This document shows positions 27,387 to 36,432 of a DNA stretch of 64,000 nucleotides, one piece after another. The first letter of the stretch is position 1, and each line of letters starts with the position of its first letter. Under the pieces are notes generated by a model. That model ran no database searches and was not told where the DNA came from. It was given only the letters and a program-made list of their open reading frames with translations. A program made the position numbers and the translations under genes. Source of the DNA: Bifidobacterium sp. ESL0800 (GTDB taxonomy: Bacteria; Actinomycetota; Actinomycetes; Actinomycetales; Bifidobacteriaceae); NCBI RefSeq assembly GCF_029395355.1, contig NZ_CP113913.1:1612001-1676000 (forward strand). Reading direction: 5' to 3'.

Positions 27387-28934
27387 TCATTTCACGCGAA
27401 TAGCCGTCCATGAAACCGCCGGCAAAGTAAGCTTCACCGTCCCGGATTGTGCATCGAAGGAAACGGTATCGTTGGCATGCGGGGTGACGCGGGTCTGATG
27501 TTCCAGCGTGTTCTTAGCGTCGATGTCATCGTCGTGCAGGGTTTGCGCCTTGACACTCAAACGGTCCGACTTCGCTCGCATGTCTTCAGGGATACGCACT
27601 TCGAACTCGGCCGGAGTATTCAGCGACCTGTTGACCGCAAAGACGGACACCGAACCATCGGCGCCGCGGACGGCCACAGCGTTGACGCCATCGACCTCGC
27701 CATACTTCGGCGTGGAGATCTGCGAGGAGTCCAGCTTCGGCTCGAGCACCGTGCCGCCCTTGGCAAGACCAGCCGTAATCGAGAACGGATAGAACGTGGT
27801 CTGTCGCCAAGCCGGGCCACCGGGCTCCGTCATAATCGGCGCGATGACGTTGACCAGCTGAGCCAAACTCGCGGCATGAACTCGGTCCACATTCTTCAAA
27901 AGCGTAATCATCAAATCGCCAAAGACCACGGCATCCGCCACAGAGTAGATATCCTCAAGCAAGCGCGGAGCGACCGGCCAGTTGCCGATGCCTTCAGGGT
28001 TCTTGCTCGGCTCGGCGTCCTGATACCAAATGTTCCATTCATCGAAGGAGATGAACACGTCATGCTTGCTCTTGAGCCTCGCCTTGGTGGCATCGATGGC
28101 AGCGACGACGTCATGAATGAAGCCGTCCATATCAACGCCGGAAGCCAGGAAACTGGCCATGTCGCCATCGTAAGGCTGGTAATAGGCGTGGCAGGAGACG
28201 AAGTTGACCAAGTCGTAGCACTTGGAAAGCACCGTCTCTTCCCACATGCCGAACGTAGGCATATTATGCGCCGAAGAACCACAGACCACCAGCTCGAGGT
28301 CAGGGTCCATCTGCCGCATGCCGCGGGCCACCGAAGCGGCCAACGTGCCGTAGTCTTCGGCCGACTTGTGACCGAGCTGCCACGGACCGTCCATCTCATT
28401 GCCCAAGCACCACATACGGATGTCGAACGGTTTGTCGGCACCGTTGGCGCGACGCGCCTCCGAAAGCTCCGTCCCTCCGGGAATATTGGCATATTCGAGC
28501 AGGTCCATCGCGTCCTCGAGACCACGCGTGCCAAGGTTCACGGCCTCCATCAGCTCGTTGCCGCCGGCTTTTTCAAGCCACTTGGCCATCTCATGAAGAC
28601 CGAACTGGTTGGTTTCCGTGGAATGCCACGCCATATCAAGACGACGAGGACGCCGGTCCTTGGAACCTACGCCATCCTCCCAACGATAACCGGACACGAA
28701 ATTGCCGCCCGGATAACGGATCGTGGTCGCCCCAAGTTCGCGCACGAGGTCAATCACATCTTGCCGGAATCCATCGGCGTCGGCCGTAGAATGCCCCGGC
28801 TCGTAAATGCCGGTATATACGCAACGGCCAAGGTGCTCGACAAATGATCCAAACAGGCGGTTGTCGACCTGCCCTACTTCGAAATCATCATCAACAATCA
28901 ACCGAGCCGAATTGGCAGATGACGTCTGTGCCAT
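27387..28934 (-). CDS. GH51 alpha-L-arabinofuranosidase (copy 2)
   Basis: This 515-residue enzyme is closely similar to the gene at 25411-26940 over its whole length, with the acid/base Glu180 in CLGNEMDGPWQ and nucleophile Glu299 in SFDEWNIWY at identical positions. It also lacks a signal peptide, so it acts in the cytoplasm. The differences cluster in the C-terminal beta domain and in loop residues after 220, which could give different linkage preferences. The ATG at 28934 follows AAGGAG. An operator-like TACATCGTTGTA lies 21 bp upstream, so it is controlled separately from copy 1 but probably by the same repressor. Confidence 0.93.
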   Translation of the reverse strand: MAQTSSANSARLIVDDDFEVGQVDNRLFGSFVEHLGRCVYTGIYEPGHSTADADGFRQDVIDLVRELGATTIRYPGGNFVSGYRWEDGVGSKDRRPRRLDMAWHSTETNQFGLHEMAKWLEKAGGNELMEAVNLGTRGLEDAMDLLEYANIPGGTELSEARRANGADKPFDIRMWCLGNEMDGPWQLGHKSAEDYGTLAASVARGMRQMDPDLELVVCGSSAHNMPTFGMWEETVLSKCYDLVNFVSCHAYYQPYDGDMASFLASGVDMDGFIHDVVAAIDATKARLKSKHDVFISFDEWNIWYQDAEPSKNPEGIGNWPVAPRLLEDIYSVADAVVFGDLMITLLKNVDRVHAASLAQLVNVIAPIMTEPGGPAWRQTTFYPFSITAGLAKGGTVLEPKLDSSQISTPKYGEVDGVNAVAVRGADGSVSVFAVNRSLNTPAEFEVRIPEDMRAKSDRLSVKAQTLHDDDIDAKNTLEHQTRVTPHANDTVSFDAQSGTVKLTLPAVSWTAIRVK

Positions 28935-28954
28935 TTTTCTCCTTAACAATTTTT

Positions 28955-28966
28955 TACATCGTTGTA
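28955..28966. promoter_or_regulatory. LacI-type operator before GH51 copy 2
   Basis: TACATCGTTGTA at 28955-28966 differs at one position from the palindrome TACAACGTTGTA that recurs in this window. It lies immediately upstream of the gene's ribosome site. Confidence 0.6.
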
Positions 28967-29086
28967 CATATCATGGTAGCGTAACCTTACGAAATACGCT
29001 GAATGGCGGATACCACACAGACGCATCAACATACTCAACGAATGATGCGCCTGCATATTCATATCCGATTGGATATCGACTTACGG

Positions 29087-31849
29087 CTACTTTCCGGACT
29101 TGCCGGACTTGATGTCGGGACGCGGCATGACTGTGGTCTGCTCACCGGTATCGACTTTCCCGCGCTCGTCGGCAACGGCTTTCCGCCCGGTTCCTTCCGC
29201 CGAAGCCGCGGCCTTGCTTTCCTTCGCGCCCGCATTGCCTTGTGCATCCTGCAGTTTCTGCAGCTTGACGGATTTGGCGAGATTGCCGAGACCTTTACGG
29301 CCTTTGGCGAGTTCGACAACGCCGATAGCGTCTGCAGACTTTCTGGAAACACTTATCGCACCGGCACCACCGCGAGCCTTGGAACGACTACGATCCGCCC
29401 CCTCCTTGGCATCTTTTCGGCTCGCCGCAGAATCACGCGATTCAACGCGGCGCTTGCCGGAACGCAGAGGCTCGCGCTTGAGCCGCGGGGGACGTCGGGT
29501 GGAGAGGAAGAGCGGCTGGACTTCGACCACCGGGTTATAGGGGGCCAGGCCGAACCACTTGACCGGAGAGCCGGCCACATGACGGATGGCATACTTCATC
29601 TTGAGGCTCAGAGCCTCGCGGGCCGTCAGCTTGGACTCCGGCATCAAAGCCTTGTGCACCAGCACGTAACGCACCGTGCCGATGTCGGGATCGGCGTCGA
29701 CCTTCGGATAGACCGACTTCTGCTCCGGCAGCTCGCCGGAAGCGGACAAGTCGTGCATGACCTGATGGATATAGGCCGGAATGGACTGCGAGACCTTGAA
29801 GCCGAGCTTGATCCGCACACGGAAAATGTAGTCGGTACCAAAATCCTCCACCGAATACTCGCGCGTGAACGGCTCGTCGGTCGTCACCACCGACACGGCC
29901 CACCAGGCGCGCGCACGCTTGGGGTGGTCGGCGAAAATCGAGAAGAAGATATCGGTGTCAAGCCGGTGCATCTCCCAATCGCTGGTCAGATAGACAAGGT
30001 TGTCGGCGAAATAGGGAATACGGAAATCGTCATGCAACTTGTCGAGCGCAGGCTTGAAATCACGGGGCTTCATATGCCGACGCTGCGAACGCTCGATCCT
30101 GGTTCCGTCGTTCCAAGTGACCATGATCAGAAGGATGCAGGCCGTCAGGAGCATGGTGAACCAGCCGCCGTGCAGGAACTTCGCCATGGAAGCGACGAAG
30201 AACAGTGTCTGGATGGCGATGAACACGACGAAGAAGATTCCGGCGAGCACGCGATGGTGCTTGTACCAGATATAAACGGTCAGGAGAATCGTCGTCGTAA
30301 TCATCGTGACGGTGAGCGCGAGGCCGTAGGCGGCGGAAATGTGCTCGGAGTCCTTGAACAGGGCGAGCACGGAAAGCGTCGCCACACACAGCACGACGTT
30401 GACCACCGGGATATAGAGCTGGCCGCGCGTACGGGCCGGGTAACGCACCTGAAGATGTGGCATCCAGTTCAAGCCAGTGGCTTCGCTGACCATGGAGAAC
30501 GCGCCGGTGATCAGGGCCTGCGAGGCGATGACGCCGGCCGCGACCGAGAGAATGACGCCGACGTAACGCACGTTCGGGCTCATCATCTGGAAGAACGGGT
30601 TGACGCCCGCGCCGGCGGCGATCAGCGCCTTGTCGCCTTGATGGCGCAGCATCCACGCGCCTTGGCCGAAGTAGTTGAAGACCAGAGCCACGAAAATGAA
30701 CGGCCAGGTGAAGTAGATGTTGCCGCGGCCGACGTGGCCCATGTCGGAGTAGAGCGCCTCGGCACCGGTGGTCGAAAGGAAGACCGTGCCCATGATGGCC
30801 AGCCCTGCCACGTTGTGTTTGCTGAAGAGGAATTGAATGCCGTAAATCGGGTTGATGGCCTCGAAGATGGACCAGTCGCCACTCAGGTTGGCGATGCCGG
30901 TCAGCGCGAGGAAGGCGAACCAGACCATGACCACCGAGCCGAAGACCTTGCCGATACGCTCGGTGCCGCGAGACTGGACGCAGAAGAGGATGACGATGAT
31001 CGCTACGGTGATCATCAGTGAAAGGTTGCCGTTTTCGCGGAACACCGGCTCGAAGAGCGGAATGGTCTTCAGGCCTTCCACTGCCGAGGAGATCGAGACG
31101 GCCGGGGTCAGCACAGAATCCGCCAGGAACGCCGCCCCGCCCAGCATCGCGGGGATGACCAGCCACTTGCCGTGGTGACGAATCAGCGAGAACAGCGCGA
31201 AAATGCCGCCCTCACCCTTGTTGTCGATGCGCATGGCGACGAGCACGTATTTGACGGTGGTGATCAGCGTGATCGACCAGAAAACCAGCGAAAGCAGGCC
31301 AAGTACCGCAGGCCTGTCGATGTTGCCGAGACCGCCCTGCCCGGCGAGGAAGGTCTGCGAAGTGTAGAGCGGGGACGTGCCGATGTCGCCGTAGACCACG
31401 CCGAGCGCGACGATGGCCATGCCCAGCGTGACCTTGTCGGGGCTGGACTGCATCTTGCGCCACCAGCGACCGAGAGGGCCGCGCGACGAGGCTTCGGTCA
31501 GCTTTTTGGCCTCTTCCTGCTCTTCCTGCTCGTGCTTGGCGATGGCCTGACGTTCCTCGCGGGTCAACGTGTCACGCGCGACCTTGGGTGCGTTGGTAAA
31601 GGTGTCGGCGCGAAGCAACGCTTTCTTCTCCGCGCTCACGGCACGCTTTTCGGCTCTGAGTGCCTTCTGCTCGGCAGTGACCGCTTGTTTCTGCGCCTTT
31701 GAGGCGACTTTACTCACCTCATCGGTCTCATGTTCCAGCTTGCGGACGGCCTTCTTTTCCGCCGAATTTTTTTCGGTTTTGCCGTCATTGCGACGCCGAA
31801 TTCTTCGATTTTGAGGCTGCTTTGACCCACGATCCTGCGATTGCGCCAT
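29087..31849 (-). CDS. kup: KUP/Trk-type potassium transporter with long charged extensions
   Basis: This 920-residue membrane protein takes up potassium. The central about 620 residues are a normal KUP transporter with the signature GVVYGDIGTSPLYTSQTF near residue 165 and 12 helices followed by a soluble C-terminal domain. Unusually, about 145 residues of Ala/Glu/Lys/Arg-rich, coiled-coil-like sequence precede it, and a Lys/Arg/Ser-rich tail of about 130 residues follows the usual end. Typical KUP proteins are about 630 residues. The ATG at 31849 follows GGGCAGG. It appears monocistronic. Confidence 0.88.
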   Translation of the reverse strand: MAQSQDRGSKQPQNRRIRRRNDGKTEKNSAEKKAVRKLEHETDEVSKVASKAQKQAVTAEQKALRAEKRAVSAEKKALLRADTFTNAPKVARDTLTREERQAIAKHEQEEQEEAKKLTEASSRGPLGRWWRKMQSSPDKVTLGMAIVALGVVYGDIGTSPLYTSQTFLAGQGGLGNIDRPAVLGLLSLVFWSITLITTVKYVLVAMRIDNKGEGGIFALFSLIRHHGKWLVIPAMLGGAAFLADSVLTPAVSISSAVEGLKTIPLFEPVFRENGNLSLMITVAIIVILFCVQSRGTERIGKVFGSVVMVWFAFLALTGIANLSGDWSIFEAINPIYGIQFLFSKHNVAGLAIMGTVFLSTTGAEALYSDMGHVGRGNIYFTWPFIFVALVFNYFGQGAWMLRHQGDKALIAAGAGVNPFFQMMSPNVRYVGVILSVAAGVIASQALITGAFSMVSEATGLNWMPHLQVRYPARTRGQLYIPVVNVVLCVATLSVLALFKDSEHISAAYGLALTVTMITTTILLTVYIWYKHHRVLAGIFFVVFIAIQTLFFVASMAKFLHGGWFTMLLTACILLIMVTWNDGTRIERSQRRHMKPRDFKPALDKLHDDFRIPYFADNLVYLTSDWEMHRLDTDIFFSIFADHPKRARAWWAVSVVTTDEPFTREYSVEDFGTDYIFRVRIKLGFKVSQSIPAYIHQVMHDLSASGELPEQKSVYPKVDADPDIGTVRYVLVHKALMPESKLTAREALSLKMKYAIRHVAGSPVKWFGLAPYNPVVEVQPLFLSTRRPPRLKREPLRSGKRRVESRDSAASRKDAKEGADRSRSKARGGAGAISVSRKSADAIGVVELAKGRKGLGNLAKSVKLQKLQDAQGNAGAKESKAAASAEGTGRKAVADERGKVDTGEQTTVMPRPDIKSGKSGK

Positions 31850-32089
31850 GACCTGCCCTCCAAAGCGGAAAAACGAAACCTTCCCGCATACCATTTCTTC
31901 TCAAAGCCCGGCTTGCGGGCGCCCTCGTTTATAAAACCAAAGCGACAGTTTAGCCTCGTAATCTCAATAAACCAAAATCGACCCTGGAAAAGGCGATGTC
32001 GAAACCTTCAAAATTACATTCAGTGCATACGAATATCGGGGATTATATATTTTTCATCAAATTACCGTAAAAATCGTCGGGACCGAGCT

Positions 32090-33046
32090 TTACACGCCGT
32101 ACACAGCCCTCGTCGTCCGACGCGTCGCCTCTGCGACTTCACCTACCGGCAAATCAAGGGCGTCCGCAAGCGCTTTCAAGGTATAAGGAATCATATATGG
32201 AGCGTTCGTGCGGCCGCGATACGGCATCGGGGTGAGGTAGGGAGCATCGGTTTCGACCATGATGTGATCGAGGCCCACCACGGCGGCAGATCTGCGGATC
32301 TCCTCGTTGCCTTTGAAGCTGGATGCGCCGGAGAAGCTCAGATACCAGCCCTGCTCGCGGGCGATCTGCGCAAGTTCGGTGTCGCCGGACCAGCTGTGGA
32401 AGACGGTGCGCTCCGGGCTGCCGTCTCTGAGCAGCGTTTCGATGACCTCCTTATGGGCATCGCGGTCGTGAATCTGCATCGGCAGGTTGAGCTCCTTGGC
32501 CAACGCGATATGGGCACGGAAGGCTTCGCGCTGGATTTCCATCGCCGCAGCCCCCGTGCGGAAGAGGTCCATGCCGGTCTCGCCGATGGCCACCACCTGC
32601 TGCGGGTATTTCACGGCCAAACGATGAACTTCCGCGAGCGCATCCTCGAAACTCACATCGTGCCACGGCTGGTACTTGATCGGCAGCCCGTCCGGCCCCG
32701 GCACGCCCCGATGTCCGTGCAACACCGCCTCGTTCGGGTGGATCGCCAGGCCGGCGTGAACAACGCCGGGATGGTCGAGCGCCATTTGCACCGCGACCTT
32801 CAAATTCGGCAGTTCGCAGCCGACGTCAATGACGCCCTCGACCCCGACGGCCTGCGCCTGCCCCAGAATCTCGTCGACGTTGTAAACCGGCACCGGCGGC
32901 TGGTCACGCTCGATCGCTTGCCGGTTCATCTCGCGGGCGAAGGGCACCACACTCGCCACATGCGTGTGGTCGTCGACCACATGCACCCCGTCCGGCAACG
33001 CCTCCGGAGCCGGCGCCCAACTACGATCCCGATGTTTCTTGCTCAT
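32090..33046 (-). CDS. tatD: TatD-family metal-dependent DNase
   Basis: This 318-residue TIM-barrel hydrolase belongs to the TatD family, metal-dependent 3' exonucleases or tRNA/DNA-processing enzymes. Metal ligands are visible as the N-terminal DDHTH motif, GETGMDLF, QIHDRD, FHSWSG and the late VETDAPYLTP. An extra segment of about 15 residues (PGPDGLPIKYQPWHD) follows the second strand. It stands alone here, with no metG or ksgA beside it in the window. Confidence 0.88.
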   Translation of the reverse strand: MSKKHRDRSWAPAPEALPDGVHVVDDHTHVASVVPFAREMNRQAIERDQPPVPVYNVDEILGQAQAVGVEGVIDVGCELPNLKVAVQMALDHPGVVHAGLAIHPNEAVLHGHRGVPGPDGLPIKYQPWHDVSFEDALAEVHRLAVKYPQQVVAIGETGMDLFRTGAAAMEIQREAFRAHIALAKELNLPMQIHDRDAHKEVIETLLRDGSPERTVFHSWSGDTELAQIAREQGWYLSFSGASSFKGNEEIRRSAAVVGLDHIMVETDAPYLTPMPYRGRTNAPYMIPYTLKALADALDLPVGEVAEATRRTTRAVYGV

Positions 33047-33091
33047 GATTTCAGTCTAGTGAAAGGCTTAACGCAAGAAACTCATTAGTAT

Positions 33092-35224
33092 TTATTCCTC
33101 ACTTTCAAAAAATTCCAGCCTTTTAATCACTTCCGGCATCACTTCGGGATATTTTTGCTTGTACAATTCGATTCCCTTCCGCGTTAGCCTACCAATACTC
33201 AATGATTCACTTTCAGCAAAGAGCCCATCCAACTGCTGACAGACTTCCCATTCACTTTGCAAGCAGGATTTCAACGCCAACAAATAAAGCGAACTATACC
33301 GCCTATTCCCATAGCAATCCAGGAATTCCTCAGTAATCGAAGAATCAAAGAGACCGTCAACAACTTTGCCTATTTCATCTTGGGAACACCATGAATCGAT
33401 GGAATGTGAAGCATGTTCTAAATCATTCCAAACAGCAGACTTCAAATCTGTCTTGGTTATTTTCCTACCACCTTTCAGCTTGCATGTTCCACCGTCAATT
33501 AGTGGATTATCCTTTTGTAGTCCATTTCTATACACGTCATAATGTTGAGCAACTTGCAATTCCCGCTGTTCATCAGAACTGCGATACGCGCCAATCCATA
33601 ATAGATGGCTAAGCTTTTTCTCAAACGGCAATAGGTCATAAACGCTTTTCAACGACCATTCAGGAATCCGGCTCAAATCAGGCGAAGAGATAAAAGACCA
33701 CAATTCATCAAGTACGGCTCGATTCCTCGATTGATTCAGTGTTGGATTCGGGCATATACTTTCAAGCCAATACTCCTGTTGCCGCTGATTGTCCCATATC
33801 TCTTCAACTTTGGAATCTCCAAGCATTTGCGGGAGAAGAGATACAGCCTGCTTAAAAAGATAATCCCCGGTATTTTTCTGTACGACACTTTGCGTAGTTT
33901 TATCCTCGGATGTCTTTCCCTCGAAAGGCCCTTGCAGCATCTTGGACAGCCATGCTTCGGAACCATCCTTATCACCATTACGGCAAACCAAATTACCGTA
34001 GCACTGTTCAATCATCGCTTGTACCACGTCAAGTTTCGGTTCGTTTTCATCTTCGGGCCAAAGAGACATTGATTCCGATAAATCCACACGGGTATCGTTA
34101 AAATACTTTGCATACAAGTCGGGCCACAAAGCCGATATCTTGTCAAGAAGCCCTTTATCTTCATATCTCTGGCTGGCAAGCACTTCAATGAAATCAGGCG
34201 AAGCCTCCAAACCAGCGTTATACAAGAACCTCCATTTTCGCTTTAAATATAAAGCCACGTTGAGCAGTCGTTTATCGAGATCTACTACGCTTCGAGTGAA
34301 GTCATTCAGCTTATTGCGTTTCCCGCTATCAGTAAGATGCAATGCCGCGTAGATAGGTTCCTCAGTGTCCAAACCCAACCAGTCTCCAAACGCATATTTA
34401 ATATAGGTAATCTTGGACTGGTTATCATCCAATTGGCCAATGTCTGATTCAAGCTGTCCAATCGGATCGGCATTACGAGCATTTCTAATATCCTCATTTA
34501 AATAACCATGAAATGTATGAGTAGTTTTTTGTTCGATAAGCTTTTGCCCTTTGTAAGATACCCAGTCGGTCGAACCATCAAATGTCAATGCCATATACAC
34601 CGAAAATATAAGAACCAACAAACCTACGCAATAGAGCGAGAGCCATATATCAAAGGGCCATGAATCTTGAGAGAACTGAGTAAAACACTTCTGATCATCA
34701 CCATAGATGGCACGTAACGCGGCCACACCCATGGGAATAAAATAGAGGAACAATATGGACAAACCAAAAAACTGACTCCTCGCTAATCTAAAAGGCCAGT
34801 ATGTTTGTAAATATACAAGATTAATATTACTGCCTAAATATTTATTATCTTCATATCTATTTTTAATCGATCCAAAAAAAGTAATGGCAAGGGACAACAG
34901 CGCAGTCAAACCAAGATCCGCAGTAATTGCCTGTAAAAACAGCTGTTCATTAGATTTTTTATCACTTCCAAAAGATATGAATACAGAAATCGGTTTATCA
35001 CGTAAAAACCACACAATAAGTGCTGCAGTAAGCAGCAAGAAAAAATCAGGACTTTTAAAAAAGCTTAAGCAAGAAGCCAGCTTAGGGTAATAGGGCCTCT
35101 TATTCTCAACGACCTCGGAAAGCCCACGAAGACCAACGCCACATACGGAAGCCGCAGTTTCTACAACTATGTACACGATCGCAACAGCAATGATTATCTT
35201 AATCAAGTGAATCACAAACGCCAT
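33092..35224 (-). CDS. Unrecognised membrane-anchored protein, low-GC
   Basis: This 710-residue protein was not assigned to a family. It has about five hydrophobic segments in the first 225 residues (about 5-30, 55-75, 95-117, 145-170 and 190-216), then a hydrophilic domain of about 480 residues with no motif I could name. The gene is visibly richer in A and T than its neighbours, with codons such as AAA, ATT and TTA common, which suggests recent transfer. It is divergent from a HipA-like kinase. The ATG at 35224 is the most plausible start; a TTG at 35251 is possible. A defence or envelope-sensing role is speculation. Confidence 0.6.
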   Translation of the reverse strand: MAFVIHLIKIIIAVAIVYIVVETAASVCGVGLRGLSEVVENKRPYYPKLASCLSFFKSPDFFLLLTAALIVWFLRDKPISVFISFGSDKKSNEQLFLQAITADLGLTALLSLAITFFGSIKNRYEDNKYLGSNINLVYLQTYWPFRLARSQFFGLSILFLYFIPMGVAALRAIYGDDQKCFTQFSQDSWPFDIWLSLYCVGLLVLIFSVYMALTFDGSTDWVSYKGQKLIEQKTTHTFHGYLNEDIRNARNADPIGQLESDIGQLDDNQSKITYIKYAFGDWLGLDTEEPIYAALHLTDSGKRNKLNDFTRSVVDLDKRLLNVALYLKRKWRFLYNAGLEASPDFIEVLASQRYEDKGLLDKISALWPDLYAKYFNDTRVDLSESMSLWPEDENEPKLDVVQAMIEQCYGNLVCRNGDKDGSEAWLSKMLQGPFEGKTSEDKTTQSVVQKNTGDYLFKQAVSLLPQMLGDSKVEEIWDNQRQQEYWLESICPNPTLNQSRNRAVLDELWSFISSPDLSRIPEWSLKSVYDLLPFEKKLSHLLWIGAYRSSDEQRELQVAQHYDVYRNGLQKDNPLIDGGTCKLKGGRKITKTDLKSAVWNDLEHASHSIDSWCSQDEIGKVVDGLFDSSITEEFLDCYGNRRYSSLYLLALKSCLQSEWEVCQQLDGLFAESESLSIGRLTRKGIELYKQKYPEVMPEVIKRLEFFESEE

Positions 35225-35371
35225 AAACCCCACCACTCTGTACAATTCCAAACCTAATCAGCAATTATATTGCAAAATAAACAAAAACGTATACGGCTTG
35301 AACGTTTCAACTCCGCTAGAATAGAAAAACAAAACACGGATTATCGCTTTTCAATTGGTATGGAGATGTAC

Positions 35372-36298
35372 ATGCTGGAACTGGTGAATTTCGAACCATG
35401 CCCTGATTCAGGACGGTTCTACGGCGGCGACGCGGGCCGCAAAGTCGGCGTGAGCTGGAACGGCGACGATTGGATGCTCAAATTCCCCGGACCCACCAAA
35501 GAGCTGACCGGTTCGGTGCCGTCCTATACCTCGGCTCCACTTTCCGAATTTTTAGGTTCGCAGATTTATGCAATGCACGGTATCGACGTACACGAGACAA
35601 AGCTCGGCATTCGAGAAGGAAAACTGGTTTGCGCCTGCAAGGATTTCGAGGCAAACCACGGCCGACTCGTCGAATTCCGCGAACTCAAAAACTCCATGTC
35701 AGACGACGAAGCCGGATTCTCCGGAAGCCCTTCAGATGGACGCAATGTCGTGCTAGCTGACGTACGAGCCACCATTTACCGTCATCCATGGCTCAACCGG
35801 ATACCCGGTGCCATCGAACGATTCTGGGACATGTTCATCATCGACTCGTTCATCCGTAATGTCGATCGCAACAACACGAACTGGGGCATCCTCATTAACG
35901 GTGAACACACAAGCCTCGCCCCGGTCTATGACAACGGCAGCTCTCTGTACAACAAACGCACGCCCAAGCAGATTCACGAGCATCTGCACAATGAAAACCT
36001 GCTCAATCAAGACATTCTGGACGTGCGATCCTGCTATCTCGACGACAGAGGCCACCACATAGCCCCGCTCAAATACATCGCTTCGCTGCAGGACGAGGAA
36101 TGCAACAATGCATTGGTAAGATTCGTAAACAGCTATGATCAGACACGACTCGATGCGCTGTTTGACAGTCTGCCGAACGAGTATGCAGGCATACATGTCG
36201 CCGATGACGAATACCGAGAATACCACAAGCGTATTCTCACCCAACGCTACGAACAGATGCTGTTGCCGACATACCGAAAAATAATAGCAGCCAGCTAA
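35372..36298 (+). CDS. HipA-like serine/threonine kinase (CtkA-like)
   Basis: This 308-residue protein has the core of the HipA kinase fold: a phosphate-loop lysine in MLKFPGPTKE (about Lys37), the catalytic loop IRNVDRNNTNWG with Asp165, and a metal-binding VYDNGSSL with Asp187. The long N-terminal domain of classical HipA is missing and no HipB-like antitoxin gene is adjacent. Stand-alone kinases of this shape resemble CtkA. The ATG at 35372 follows GGAG at ideal spacing; earlier in-frame starts lack this. It is transcribed away from the low-GC membrane gene, so the pair could form one module, which is inference. Confidence 0.75.
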   Translation: MLELVNFEPCPDSGRFYGGDAGRKVGVSWNGDDWMLKFPGPTKELTGSVPSYTSAPLSEFLGSQIYAMHGIDVHETKLGIREGKLVCACKDFEANHGRLVEFRELKNSMSDDEAGFSGSPSDGRNVVLADVRATIYRHPWLNRIPGAIERFWDMFIIDSFIRNVDRNNTNWGILINGEHTSLAPVYDNGSSLYNKRTPKQIHEHLHNENLLNQDILDVRSCYLDDRGHHIAPLKYIASLQDEECNNALVRFVNSYDQTRLDALFDSLPNEYAGIHVADDEYREYHKRILTQRYEQMLLPTYRKIIAAS

Positions 36299-36364
36299 AT
36301 GACATCAACTATGCCGCAAAATCCTGTTTAGGAGTAGGCGCCCTTCAGATTTTCTTCAAAACAA

Positions 36365-36400
36365 GGTTCTCACCGACTGCAGGGGTGGCCGGTGAGAACC
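36365..36400 (-). terminator. Terminator after the GH27 gene
   Basis: Perfect 11-bp arms GGTTCTCACCG (36365-36375) and CGGTGAGAACC (36390-36400). On the minus strand they are followed by TTGTTTT, an intrinsic terminator for the second CUT1/GH operon. Confidence 0.75.
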
Positions 36401-36432
36401 TTCAGTGTTGCACTTCACAGCTGAGAAGTGCC

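Noticed and set aside
29003..31021. Open frame of 672 codons opposite kup
   Set aside because: Antisense to kup, with low-complexity charged translation and no ribosome site.
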